From: Epinephelus fuscoguttatus
Lineage: Eukaryota; Chordata; Actinopteri; Perciformes; Serranidae
Assembly (NCBI RefSeq): GCF_011397635.1
Contig: NC_064764.1
Location: 38,352,777 to 38,416,776 of the forward strand
Direction of reading: 5' to 3'
Length of the DNA stretch: 64,000 bases
The notes beneath the pieces were generated by a model. It searched no databases and was not told the origin of the DNA. It saw only the letters and a list, made by a program, of their open reading frames with translations. How positions within the stretch are numbered: position 1 is the stretch's first letter; each line of letters begins with the position of its first letter. Of this stretch, positions 47,542 to 58,034 are shown piece by piece. Both the position numbers and the translations under genes were made by a program.

Positions 47542-50261
47542 CAGTTTTTCATGATTGTTAACACACAAAAATCTAAACCTTGGCACAATTTGCACAACCT
47601 TAACTTCACGTACCATTCGCTCGACCCGAATTGTCACTACTTCACACTCCCTTATGACTCCCCTAGACTCTGACTTTCCTTCTTTACACTCTGACGCCAA
47701 TTGCATATCACATTGTTGTCTAAACACTACACACAATGTGCAATTGTTGCACACACCTCTCATGTAAAAGCTCAAAGCTTCAACCTACAATACACTCTGT
47801 AGTCAATTGCACATTAACTTGTTGTCAAAACACTACACACAATGTTCTGTTGTTACACACACTTCTCATGTGACAACTCAGTGGTATCAACCTACAACAC
47901 ACAAGTGTTCAAAACTCAACAAATTCAGGTCTGGTGAGCAATTAGCAATCAGGACTGCAGCATATAAGTGCCTTGAGCCTCCTCCTCTGTGTTTGGTGAA
48001 CAATGGAGAACCTTGAAGAGAGCAACCAGAGAAGGAGAAGTCTAAGAGTGAGAGGAGGAGGAGGAGAACAAGGAGGAGAACAAGGAGAAGGAGAAGGAGA
48101 AAGAGGACAAGGAGGGGAGGAGAGAGGAGAAGGAGGGCATGGAGGAGGAGAGAGAGAAGGAGGACATGGAGGAGGACAGAGAGGAGCAGGAAGACAGAGA
48201 GGTGCAGGAGGAGGAGGACAGATTGGAGCAGGAGGAGCAGGAGGACAGAGAGGAGCAGGAGGAGCAGGAGGACAGAGAGGAGCAGGAGGAGGACAGATTG
48301 GAGCAGGAGGAGCAGGAGGACAGAGAGGAGCAGGAGGAGGAGGACAGAGAGGAGGAGGAGTAAGAAGAAGGAGAACCATTATATCTAATGAGATTCGGGC
48401 CACTGTGATAGACCATGTGCTGAACCATGGTTTGAGCATGAGGGAGGCTGGCTTGAGGGTCCAGCCCAATCTCAGCCGATTCACAGTTGGTGCCATCATA
48501 AGAACATTCAGGATGGAGAACAGGTACTAGTTTATACTTTACTATAAATTTATTTGTCTTGTGTACTGTAAAACAATACAGCATTTGTGTACTATGTATT
48601 TGTGTACTGTATACATTGTGTACTGTATATACTGTGTACTGTAATACAATACTGCATTTTAATATAATACAGTGTGCTCACAGTAGTTATATTTTGCAGG
48701 ACCGAAAGACAACCTCACAGTGGGGGAAAAAGACGTGTTTTCACACCAGAGCAGGAGACCCTAATTGTGAACATGGTTCATGAAAACAATGCAATTACCC
48801 TAAGACAAATTAAACAGAAGATCCTAGCAGATAATGCAGCTTTTAATACGATCCAGAATGTCAGCCTGTCTACACTGGACCGTGTCCTCAAGAGGAATTC
48901 ATTAGCTATGAAACAGGTCTACAGGGTCCCGTTTGAAAGAAACACAGACCATGTGAAGGAGCTACGGCGCGACTTTGTGCTTGTAAGTCCCATACATTAC
49001 AATAAGCACTGACATACAGGTAATGTAGCCTACCTGTGATGTACAGCAATATATTTTTTTTTCCTTTTCTACAGTGTCTTTTGACCTCTCTGTCCATCAG
49101 TAACTTTCATTCTCTCTGTTTTTGTTTCAGCGAATCCAGGAGCTTGATACGGCGAATGAACTATATGAATATATTTTCATAGATGAGGCTGGGTTTAATC
49201 TGGCCAAGAGAAGGCGCAGGGGAAGAAATATCATAGGCCAGCGGGCCATTGTTGGGGTCCCCGGCCAGCGTGGTGGGAACATAACCATGTGTGCAGCAAT
49301 AAATCACCATGGTGTCCTGCACCGCCATGTACATCTTGGTGCCTATAACACAGACTTGCTGCTGGCCTTCCTTGATGACCTCCACAAACAACTTGTTCCA
49401 CCAGATCACACTGATGATCCACAAAGAATTAATTATGTTGTCATCTGGGACAATGTGAGTTTCTACCGGGCTCTGCTTGTACGTCAGTGGTTCCAGGCCC
49501 ACCCACATTTTACGGTGTTATTCCTCCGTGCGTTCTCTCCATTCCTCAACCCCATAGAGGAGTTCTTCTCTGCTTGGAGGTGGAAGGTGTATGAGCGAAA
49601 CCCCCAGACCCAGGTCCCACTCGTCCAGGCCATGGAAGAAGCCTGTGGTGACGTCAGCCTCGAGTCCATTCAGGGATTCATGCGCCACTCAAGGCGGTTC
49701 TTCCAGAGATGTCTAGATAGGGAGAACATCGCCTGTGATGTGGACGAGGCCCTCTGGCCTGACAGAAACCAAAGGCATGATGATGCTTGATCATGATGAT
49801 TCCTCAATCATGTACAATAAAAAGACATTTTTTGGCTGCATATTTGTGTGCTGTTTTAAGTTTGTTTTATGAAAAAAGTAGGCTACACTGAGTCATTTTT
49901 ACAAAAGGAGAAATATCTTATTTTCCAGAGTCATTGTCATTCATATGGTGTGTTCCATTTTACAATAGTGTTTTCAATTTTGCACTACAATGTGCTGTAA
50001 ATGCTTGGTAGTGTGCAGCAAAAGCTTAGTTGTGTGTGCTCAATGAATGGTATGTGTCATTGAAAAATACGACTGTGTGTAGCAAATGAAAACATGAGTT
50101 CCATTTTGTGAACACAATGTAGAGATTTGATGGCAAGAGTCTTCTTGCAAAGGGAGTGTCAGGTTTAGCATTTTGTGTGTGCAGTTTTCAGTTTTGTGTG
50201 TGCAGTATTGAGAAAGCCGTTATTGTATTGAGAAACGTGTGTTGACAATCGTGAAAAACTG
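47542..50261 (+). mobile_element. IS630/Tc1/mariner-type DNA transposon, intron-bearing, apparently complete (2.72 kb)
   Basis: Flanked by TA at 47,540-47,541 and 50,262-50,263. Terminal inverted repeats of about 25 bp: left cagtttttcatgattgttaa, right end mirrored with two mismatches (ttgacaatcgtgaaaaactg). The sister site at 40,672 has a single TA (aagtcttctaatgaaagg), which fixes the boundaries. It contains one three-exon transposase gene and an AATAAA at 49,816-49,821. No lesion was seen in the coding region, so the copy could be young or active. Confidence 0.88.
48003..49790 (+). CDS. Transposase of IS630/Tc1/mariner superfamily (three exons)
   Basis: Exons 48,003-48,523, 48,700-48,982 and 49,131-49,790, with GT...AG introns in phases 2 and 0, give 487 residues. 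Residues about 15-120 are a low-complexity Gly/Arg/Gln/Ala region (GAGGQRGAGG units). Then a helix-turn-helix segment (RRRTIISNEIRATVIDHVLN, GLSMREAGLRV), a second one (FTPEQETLIVNMVHENNAIT...TLDRVLKRN), and the DDE domain: Asp in FIDEAGFNL, Asp in VIWDNVSFY, Glu in FLNPIEEFF, with about 35 residues between the last two. It would bind the terminal repeats and cut and paste the element at TA. Exon 3 similarity to bacterial IS630-type transposases is the reason for the superfamily call; the exact subgroup is unknown. Confidence 0.85.
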
Positions 50262-50263
50262 TA

Positions 50264-52332
50264 ATGAAAGGTGAATGATAAAAGGGGTTTTGGGGATGAC
50301 AAGCAGGAGTACCAGCAGAGGGGGGGGTGGTGTCTTGTCTTGGGATGGACGATTTTGGCAGGAAGGGTTTTCAGTGACAGGTAGCTGGCTGACTGGTGTC
50401 TTTGGTGAGAGAAGAACAGGTGTGAATCTTTGAGGCAAGCAAACAAACTTACAAATATCTTTGGGTGTTTTTACATATAGTCATTTTTAAGTAAACCAAA
50501 CTCAGTCCTCTTAAAGTGCACCACAAAGTGGACCAACACAAAAGGGACTCAGTTTTCCTGTGTTCACATTAGCCCCTTTTCCACTGCAGGAACTTTTATC
50601 ATTTACCCAGAGCTGTTTGCAGAAAGCTGATTGGTGGAACAAACACTTTCAGCATTCCGCACTTCTGTGCTATGTGATTGCAAACTTTATTTAATTTCTA
50701 CAAGCTTCACTTTGTTTGTGTTTTGATTAAGGATCGGTACCGAAACCCGGTACTCAATTAGCCCACAGGGCTAAATAATCAGAGACTGTAGTATTGATAA
50801 GCGCTAATGGCATCAGTTCTTCTATCGGTACTTTCACACATTTTGGTTAAATTCATTATCATCATGCAGCCTTTCCTCTGCGCTCCATGCTGGGGCTGAC
50901 CTCCTCCACATACACACACATCCATACACAAGCCTACACGACACAGCAATCGGTGAACAGGCAAGCGGAAAGAAAGTGAAGATAACTCGAAAATTACTTG
51001 AGTTGACGGCAGCTACACTCGTTACTGTAAGTGAAATTAAACCTTAGTGAGTAAGAAGCCAATGATTTATCAATACATGTGTTCAGCAAGCATAAACAGG
51101 TAAACATGTAGACAGCAATATTCAATATGCTCCGTCCACAGTCTCTCATCCACCGACACTAACATTATGTTTTACACAAGGACTCAATATAGGGCACATG
51201 CAGAATCATCTCTGTCATCAGCCTGATTTGAATAAATTTTCTGGAACTTTGAGGTGCAGTGGAAACACTAACCACACAGATTACCAGGAATTATTTTACC
51301 CAGATATATCAAGTCCTGGAAATAAAAGTTCCTGGAAATGTTGGTGGAGAAGGGCTTTGTCAGTTCAGTTGTCAGTGGCAGAAGAAACTGAGTTTTCAAA
51401 CATGGTCCTCTTCAGCCCTCTAAACAGACTCAGAGCAGTGACTCAGCATTTTTTGTGCATATGTGAACACTCCAAGAGGACTCAGACCCTTCTGAAGCGA
51501 ACAGTACTCACCTTGGCAGGGGGTCTCAGTTCAGTGGGTACAGTGTGTGGAGCCTGATAAATGAACGCCCTGTCACAACAACACAACACTGACCCAGCCA
51601 CACTGACCCTGACCGGCTAAATGTTAGTCCTTGCAGCCTGCCTATTTCTTTTTAACCATCGCTGCTGAAGCGCAGAAGTAAGGGGCCCCAGCCAACCCAG
51701 GTATTCTGCAACTGAACCAGATAGAGCCATGACCTAACCATGCTGGGGTTGAGTGAAAAGCAATAGACATCCTGAACACCACATTTCCAAGGTCATCAAG
51801 GAGCAACTGAACATGTAGGTGTGTCATGCTTAGGGGGTTGTCAGGTGCAACACAATTGACACACCAAACCCTTTCCACCAGTCCCCTGTTGTCCCAGCAA
51901 GCACAGACACAGGAAAAAAGCCCCACATGTCCAAGAGATAGAGCTATATGAAGGGCATAGTAGAACATGACGCTGCCATACCTATGTCTTCAACACTCAC
52001 CTAAACAAGGCCACATAAACTGCTGCACTATGTGTGGACTTTGCGTGGACCGGAGTAGGAAGGTCACTGCCCCCTCTCTCTAGGCTTGGGACATGCACTC
52101 ACAAAGCCATCCCACGTGGCATTCATGAATGGCCACAATGCTGTGATGCCACTGACTAAGACTGCTTACACCAGCATGAGCCCCATTCATTCGTTCATTC
52201 ATTTTAATCAAAACATTTTTTACATTGATGCAATAACGGGTCCAGAGTGAAAGAGCAATAGGCCACAGGCTTTGCAATGGGCTATGCTGAAAGGTCGACA
52301 GAGGGAGGCCCTGTAGGGAAGGAACGAGTGCG
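50264..52332 (+). repeat. 5' block of TAAR unit 6
   Basis: Near-identical to 40,673-42,739. Non-coding. Confidence 0.7.
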
Positions 52333-52770
52333 GCATTCACCTTCTTTTGTAGCTACTGGTAGGATCTCGCCTCAGTGCCTCATAGGTGGTGCTGTTGCTG
52401 AACAGATCAGTGACTTTGGCATGGTTGTCTGCTTTCTTAAGCACCACTTTTGCATCAATCTTTGTCTGCCGGTAAGATGTTGATGTTCCGGTCTTTCCTC
52501 AGTGATGTCAGCGCCTTCATTTCATTGATAGTGAAGTTGGAAGGGGATGCTTTTGCACCAGCGAAGCGGCTGATACCTTCAACCTAAGTTGTTCTGCCAC
52601 TGGGTCTGCCAACTTGTTGTGTCTGATAATTGACTCCATTGCTGTGATGAGATCCACAATCTGTATCTGCTCTGGTGTTACAGCAAAGTTCAGTCCCTTG
52701 GCAAGGACATCCTTTTCTGGTTGGATGAGCTCTCTGTGAGATAAGTTTTTCACCCACTTGTCATGTATGT
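52333..52770 (-). mobile_element. Penelope-like remnant in TAAR unit 6
   Basis: Minus-strand reading REFIQ-type N-terminal segment (HRELIQPEKDVLAKGLNFAV, LITAMESIIRHNKLADPVAE, AEQLRLKVSAASLVQK). It is longer than the unit 5 remnant by about 100 bp around 52,470-52,575, and lacks the reverse transcriptase. Confidence 0.75.
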
Positions 52771-53659
52771 CCCGGATGTGCTGTGTTGTGGTCCTTGTTT
52801 CTGCAGGTCAGTACTTCTGTTCTGCTGTTGCTTTTATGACGAACAACACTAACATCAAGTTGTGGATGTACTAGGAGGTCAGCCTGCTGCTGAAGGGATG
52901 CAACACTGATTTCAGGGATCAGGTGATGGTCAGGCCTACAGTTCATCCGTGGCTAACCTCATGAGGGGCATTAAGTGGGCCAAGCCCAGCCAGAAGTGAA
53001 GGACGTGACAACTCCAACCCCCAAAGCATCCAAGCTATCACAGATCAAAACGACCATACGCACCCCACACCAGTGACACCTCCTTCCAAAACTGAACAAT
53101 GTTTTGACAGGGTTAACCAGGAGGCAGCCATCAAGACTGTGCTCCCTGCCAACCACCACCCCTCACCCTCTCCCCCACCAGTATGTGCACTGCACTGAGC
53201 AGGATTAATGCATGTAAAGCTGCTGGCATCCCGATATACCCCAAAAGTAGAGTCAGGCTCATCTATTTGCTGGAAAATGCTACAATTGTTTTCCCGCTGG
53301 ATCCCTCTGCACTGGTACCCCTGCTGTGTGGAGTGGCCTCAGTAAAATGAATGAGTGGGCCGTTTTTTCTATGTCCTGTTGACTTTCTAAACACTGCTTT
53401 AATCACTTTAAAAAGGGCATAGAGGTCGGACAAAGGAAAGGAAACAAGGGTAAAGACCAACAGTAAAGGATATCACAGAAAAAAGTGAGAGAGGAAGAGT
53501 TGCAGGGAAAGTGATGAAGATGATGGCGTAATGTGCAGAGTGAGGAAGGAGAGAAAAAAGAGGGGAGGAATTATGAGAATGTGAGGCAGGTAAATCAGTA
53601 TATGACTCGGGTTTGTTCAGGAAGCTGGCAGACCTGCAGCTCTCTGCAGATCTCTGAAG
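52771..53659 (+). repeat. Promoter-proximal block of TAAR unit 6
   Basis: Shared with units 4, 5 and 7; carries gtatatgac at 53,598. Non-coding. Confidence 0.6.
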
Positions 53660-55039
53660 ATGGAGGTTGAGGACGGAGCAGAGCTCTGCTTTCCACAACT
53701 CCTCAACACCTCCTGCAGGAAGCCCACCACTTCTTGGCCTGAAACAATGCTCATTACTATTGTGCTGTACTTTATCTCTGTGTTTACTGCTGCTCTCAAC
53801 CTGCTCGTCATCATCGCAGTCTCCCACTTCAGGCAGAGATTAACTCCTCAGCTTCTCTCTACATGCTCTGTAGCTTAAAAATGTGAACAGTTACTGTAGA
53901 TTTAAAAGAAATGTATTTGAGCTAGTGCTGAATAATGTTGCACCTCAGAAAGTGTCATCATATTTTAAGTCATGTTTTACCACTTTTTGCACCATAAAGC
54001 TCAAATGTGTTTCATGTACCATCTCCTGCCAATATTTAACATTGCTCTCTATTCACCTTGACATCAACCAAGTTATTTCAATTGTCTACAATTAACCATA
54101 TCTTAACTATAGATGTGATAGATCAGAAATGTTTTGCATACACGTTTTAGTTGTTTTGTCATTTAGATCTGAGCCTGAACCTGTTGGGTTCATGATGTTT
54201 TTCTCTTTCCTTCCAGGCAGCTCCACACACCCACCAACATCCTCCTCCTCTCTCTGGCTGTCTCAGACTTTCTCGTGGGCCTCCTGGTGATACCAGGTGA
54301 ACTTCTCCTAAAAACATCATGCTGGCTGTTTGGTGACATTGTGTGTACTTTGTGTGGTTATATTTGCTTCATCATTGTGTCTTCTTCAGTAGGAAACATG
54401 GTGCTCATATCAGTTGATCGCTATGTGGCTATTTGTGACCCTCTGCATTACACCACCAGAATCACTGTGAGAAGAGTTAAATTCTGTGTGTGTCTGTGTT
54501 GGCTCGGTGCTGCTCTATACTGGTTTCATTTTATAAAGGATGACCTGACTCAACCAGGCAGGTATAATTCCTGCCACGGAGAATGTGTAACTGTAATTGT
54601 CGTTCAGCATTTTTCAGTAGCTATTGATCTTGTTATAAGTTTTATTGCTCCCATCACTGTTGTCATCGTTCTGTACATGAGAGTATTTGTTGTGGCTGTG
54701 TCTCAGGCTCGTGCCATGCGCTCTCACATCACAGCTGTCACTCTCCAGCTTTCAGTGAGTCAAAAAAAAAAGAAATCGGAGCTGAAAGCAGCCAGGACTC
54801 TTGGTGTTCTTGTAATTGTGTTTCTAATATGTTATTGCCCATATTTCTGTGTCGCTCTTGCAGGTGACAACCTGGTCAACAGTATATTTCTATCTGCTGT
54901 GGGATGTCTGTTCTATTGTAACTCATGTCTTAATCCATTGATCTATGCCTTGTCTTATTCCTGGTTTAGAAAAGCAGTGAAACTCATTGTCAGTCTTCAG
55001 ATTCTGCAGCCTGGCTCCTGTGAGACCAACATACTGTAG
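53660..55039 (+). CDS. taar: TAAR copy 6, olfactory trace amine-associated receptor (13c-like)
   Basis: Exons 53,660-53,832 and 54,217-55,039 encode 331 residues, two more than the other copies. The extra residues lie at the end of loop 2 / start of TM5 (ECVTVIVVQHFSVAIDL versus ECVIVIDHFSVAIDL in copy 7). TM3 reads GYICFIIVSSSVGNMVLISVDRY: Cys at 3.32 and Asn instead of Asp at 3.42. Asp at 5.42 is kept. TM6 has YCPYF, without Trp6.48. TM7 is NSCLNPLIYALSYSWF. Loop 1 and TM2 (LVGLLVIPGELLLKTSC) match copy 7, its sister. Intact reading frame; the Asn and the 2-residue insertion may alter ligand range. Confidence 0.92.
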
Positions 55040-55484
55040 AGAGGCTGTGGAGTGACTGAAATGAGGCCTGCTCTGTGGACAATTGAATGCATTTGTTCAT
55101 GTTGTTCAGTGAGTGAATGATCAAATACAGACAGTGTCTTTCAGTCTGAATTGTATCTGATCAACAGTAGAAAGGCCTGCATTGTAAGAAAGAGTCACAA
55201 GCACCATAAACTGTCCCTAGGTAATCACCCGGTTTCATGTCTCATAAAATCCTATGTGTATTACACATATGAAGAGTCTTCTTTGTTTGTGATAGGAAAC
55301 ATTTCAGCCCAACACAACAACTAAAGCTTTCATTTCTATCATTTATTTATGTTCAAAGCATCATTTCAGTGAATTGTGGCCATTTTGTTGCAAACAGAGA
55401 TTACTGGCCTGATGAGGCTCCTGTTTCACAGAGAAAAGATGTTCCAGATTAGCCACACTTTTCCTGCCATAAGAATAACATTAA
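55040..55484 (+). repeat. 3' flanking block of TAAR unit 6, first part
   Basis: Matches the 3' blocks of the other units up to the taa target at 55,482-55,484; the block resumes at 57,021-57,222 after the Harbinger-like insertion. No gene. Confidence 0.7.
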
Positions 55485-57020
55485 GGGCTCTAGTTTCCCA
55501 GCGCAGCGCAGGGTGGCGCAGGGTGGCGAAGCCCACGCAGAGCTAGTTTCGAGCAGCGCAACCGGAGGTGCTCTCAGTTTGGTAGTTTGGCAGACCGAGG
55601 TGCGCTGAGATGGGTGTGGTGGCGCAGCAGGGGGAGGTGTCGACAGATGCAGTTTGGCGCAGTGACAGTTTCGTGCCAAAAGGCTTCGCTGAAGGTCCGC
55701 TAAAAGCTCGCCAGCTGAAACCACATCTACTGTCAGCGCAGGGGGAGCACAGCTGGTGTAAACCGAAGTTTGGCTGACCAGCAGACAGTGCACACACGTC
55801 ACCAAAACCTTACAAACAGGTTTCCAGAATGTCAGGCACATTAATAATGCAATAAATACGCAAAAAAACCACTTCAATGCAACTATCTGCAATCAGCACA
55901 TAAATGTATCTCTATATCGACTGTCCCGTCACATCTGACGTCAGATCAAAGGGGATATGGAGTGCCGTTTGTAAAGTGGCTCACGCTGAAAACAACATCA
56001 ACATTTTGCCACATTTAGCTTCAAACAATGTTGAAAAAGTGTTGTGAATTTTTTACCACATTTACAGCAATATTTGTTAACTTAGAAATATATTAAAGAA
56101 TTAAATCTAAATATTAAATGTGGCACCTAAATGTTAAATATTAAATCTAAATCTAAATCTAATTGTAGATTTAATATTTAGATTTAGATTTAGTATTTAC
56201 ATTTAACAAATATTGCTGTAAATGTGGTAAAAGGTGACGTTAAAAAAATTCACAACACTTTTTTTAAACATTGTTTCAAGCTAAATGTGGCAAAATGTTG
56301 ATGTTATTTTCAGCGTGAGCCACTTTACAAACGGCACCCCATAAGGGGATCGGCACCGTTTGGCACGTTTGGCACGCGTAATGGAACCCCAACCTGATTT
56401 GATTAACAAAACTAATGAGTTCACATCCCTCTCAGCCAACCACAAACAGCCACAGCATCAGATAGGGAGTATATATTCAGCATCTGTCATCTTAGAAAAG
56501 TCAAAAGAAAAGAAACAGAGTGAGACTGCGAGAGAGAGAAAGAGAGAGCGCACGAGAGAAACGCAACTTTGATTTACAATTGCGGTGACCTCCTCCCAGG
56601 CTACCTTTGCATCATCAGCCCGTGGAGGTCTGCTCACAGTTTCGTATATTCAGACACTGTGAGCTTGGACCTCCCGGACCAAAACATCAGTTTCCTCCTG
56701 GGAGAAGTTTGGCCATCTGACACTGCTGCTCTCTTCTGCCATGGCGAATTGAGTAAACTCTCATTACACCTTCGTGCGGCGCATTTAAGAGCGAGGAGAG
56801 GGGCTCATTTGATTGGTGTGATGTGTGTAAAACCCACTCCACGCCTTCTCTCCTCCCTCTTTCCGACTTGCGCAGGTAGGAGGGACGGAGGTGGGATAGA
56901 CGAGTAGCTGCGCCAGGGCGCACGGTGTACCAAACTTGCAAAATCCGCCTGGCCACACCCAGTTGGCAAAGCGCAGGTGCGCTGTGCCCCCGCCTCACCC
57001 AGTCTGCGAAACTAGAGCCC
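55485..57020. mobile_element. Harbinger-like non-autonomous element, copy A (1.54 kb)
   Basis: Ends gggctctagtttc and gaaactagagccc are perfect 13-bp inverted repeats, flanked by taa (55,482-55,484 and 57,021-57,023). Units 3-5 have the empty site acattaagtgtt. TAA duplication and GGG-initial repeats are typical of PIF/Harbinger. The left subterminal region is rich in ggcgcag words. It carries no transposase; a 147-codon minus-strand frame at 55,449-55,892 crosses the end and is not convincing. A second copy begins at 62,599. Confidence 0.8.
55957..56342. mobile_element. Palindromic hAT-type MITE nested in the Harbinger-like element
   Basis: An 8-bp duplication aaggggat flanks it (55,949-55,956 and 56,343-56,350). 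Its ends are atggagtgccgtttg and caaacggcaccccat, and the two halves are long inverted repeats of about 150-190 bp (for example ttacagcaatatttgttaa and ttaacaaatattgctgtaa). The centre is made of taaatct/agattta words. Eight-bp duplications indicate hAT machinery. Confidence 0.75.
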
Positions 57021-57222
57021 TAAGTGTTGTGTTTCAGATAAAACTGTCAGTGGAAACAGATCATGTTCCCATTCAGAGCAGGGACAAAGGGCATTTTATC
57101 ATTTCAGCTTAATGTAATTCATCACATTTCTTTACTTCATGACAATTATTTTTCACATTATCCGTGCAGTCACACTCAGAAGCATCATGGAGTTTTATTT
57201 TGTGGCAAGAAGTAAAACAGAT
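57021..57222 (+). repeat. 3' flanking block of TAAR unit 6, end, and unit junction
   Basis: Continues the 3' block up to gtaaaacagat. At about 57,222 it switches to Penelope-like sequence, so the unit 6/7 boundary is here rather than at the boundary used between units 4/5 and 5/6. Confidence 0.65.
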
Positions 57223-57231
57223 GACCGGGTG

Positions 57232-57655
57232 CCAGGTGTTTGAAGATGTTGTATGTGACTGAGCTTATGCTGCTGCTGATGGGTCTTAGTGATGCTCCTT
57301 CCTTGTGTCTCTTATGGAGTCCATAGATGCATGGGATGGCCTCATCAGGGTACAGTTGATAATACAGTGGTCTGTCAATGACTTTGTCCTTTTCCAGTCT
57401 TTGTTAAGAATCTATGACCTTCTTTTGTAGCCACTGAAGCGGCTGATACCTTCAACCTAAGTTGTTCTGCCACTGGGTCTGCCAACTTGTTGTGTCTGAT
57501 AACTGACTCTGTTGCTGTGATGAGATCCACAGTCGGTATCTGCTCTGGTGTTACAGCAAAGTTCAGTCCCTTGGCAAGGACATCCTTTTCTGGTTGGATG
57601 AGCTCTCTGTGTGATAAGTTTTTCACCCACTTGTCATGTATGTCCCGGATGTGCT
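57232..57655 (-). mobile_element. Penelope-like remnant in TAAR unit 7
   Basis: 57,232-57,420 matches the reverse-transcriptase region of unit 4 (33,690-33,880; gtttgaagatgttgtatgtg). 57,437-57,650 matches the N-terminal region (minus-strand HRELIQPEKDVLAKGLNFAV). The sequence between them is deleted. It is the only remnant besides unit 4 that still has reverse-transcriptase sequence. Confidence 0.75.
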
Positions 57656-58034
57656 GTGTTGTGGTCCTTGTTTCTGCAGGTCAGTACTTCTGTTCTACTG
57701 TAGTTGTTATGAGGAACAACACTAACATCAAGAGTGTCACCACCCTCAAAAGATAACATTCTTAAATTTAGAAGCTGTGGATGTACTAGGAGGTCAGCCT
57801 GCTGCTGAAGGGATGCAACACTGATTTCAGGGATCAGGTGATGGTCAGGCCTACAGTTCATCCGTGGCTAACCTCATGAGGGACATTCAGTGGGCCAAGC
57901 CCAGCCAGAAGTGAAGGACGAGACAACTCCAACCCCCAAAGCATCCAAGCCATCACGGATCAAAACGGCCATCCACACCCCACACCAGTGACACCTCCTT
58001 CCTAAACTGAACAATGTTTTGACAGGGTTAACCA
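57656..58034 (+). repeat. 5' block of TAAR unit 7, first part
   Basis: Shared with units 4-6 (gaagggatgcaacactgatttc). It retains the caagagtgtcaccaccctca stretch that units 5 and 6 have lost, as unit 4 does. It resumes at 59,398. Confidence 0.6.

Noticed and set aside
48042-48584. Ser- and Pro-rich minus-strand frames and a Glu-rich + frame over the purine tract
   Set aside because: A repeat of three-base-like units stays open in several frames; only the frame continuous with the transposase is supported.
53408-53827. Minus-strand open frames of 110-160 codons over receptor exon 1 (also 27,977-28,456, 37,230-37,610, 43,703-44,118, 59,683-60,108)
   Set aside because: They are antisense shadows of exon 1 and its flank; they repeat only because the units are duplicated.
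55449-55892. 147-codon minus-strand frame, repeated at 62,515-63,015
   Set aside because: It crosses the end of the Harbinger-like element into the receptor flank and has no recognised domain; its repetition is due to the duplicated element.
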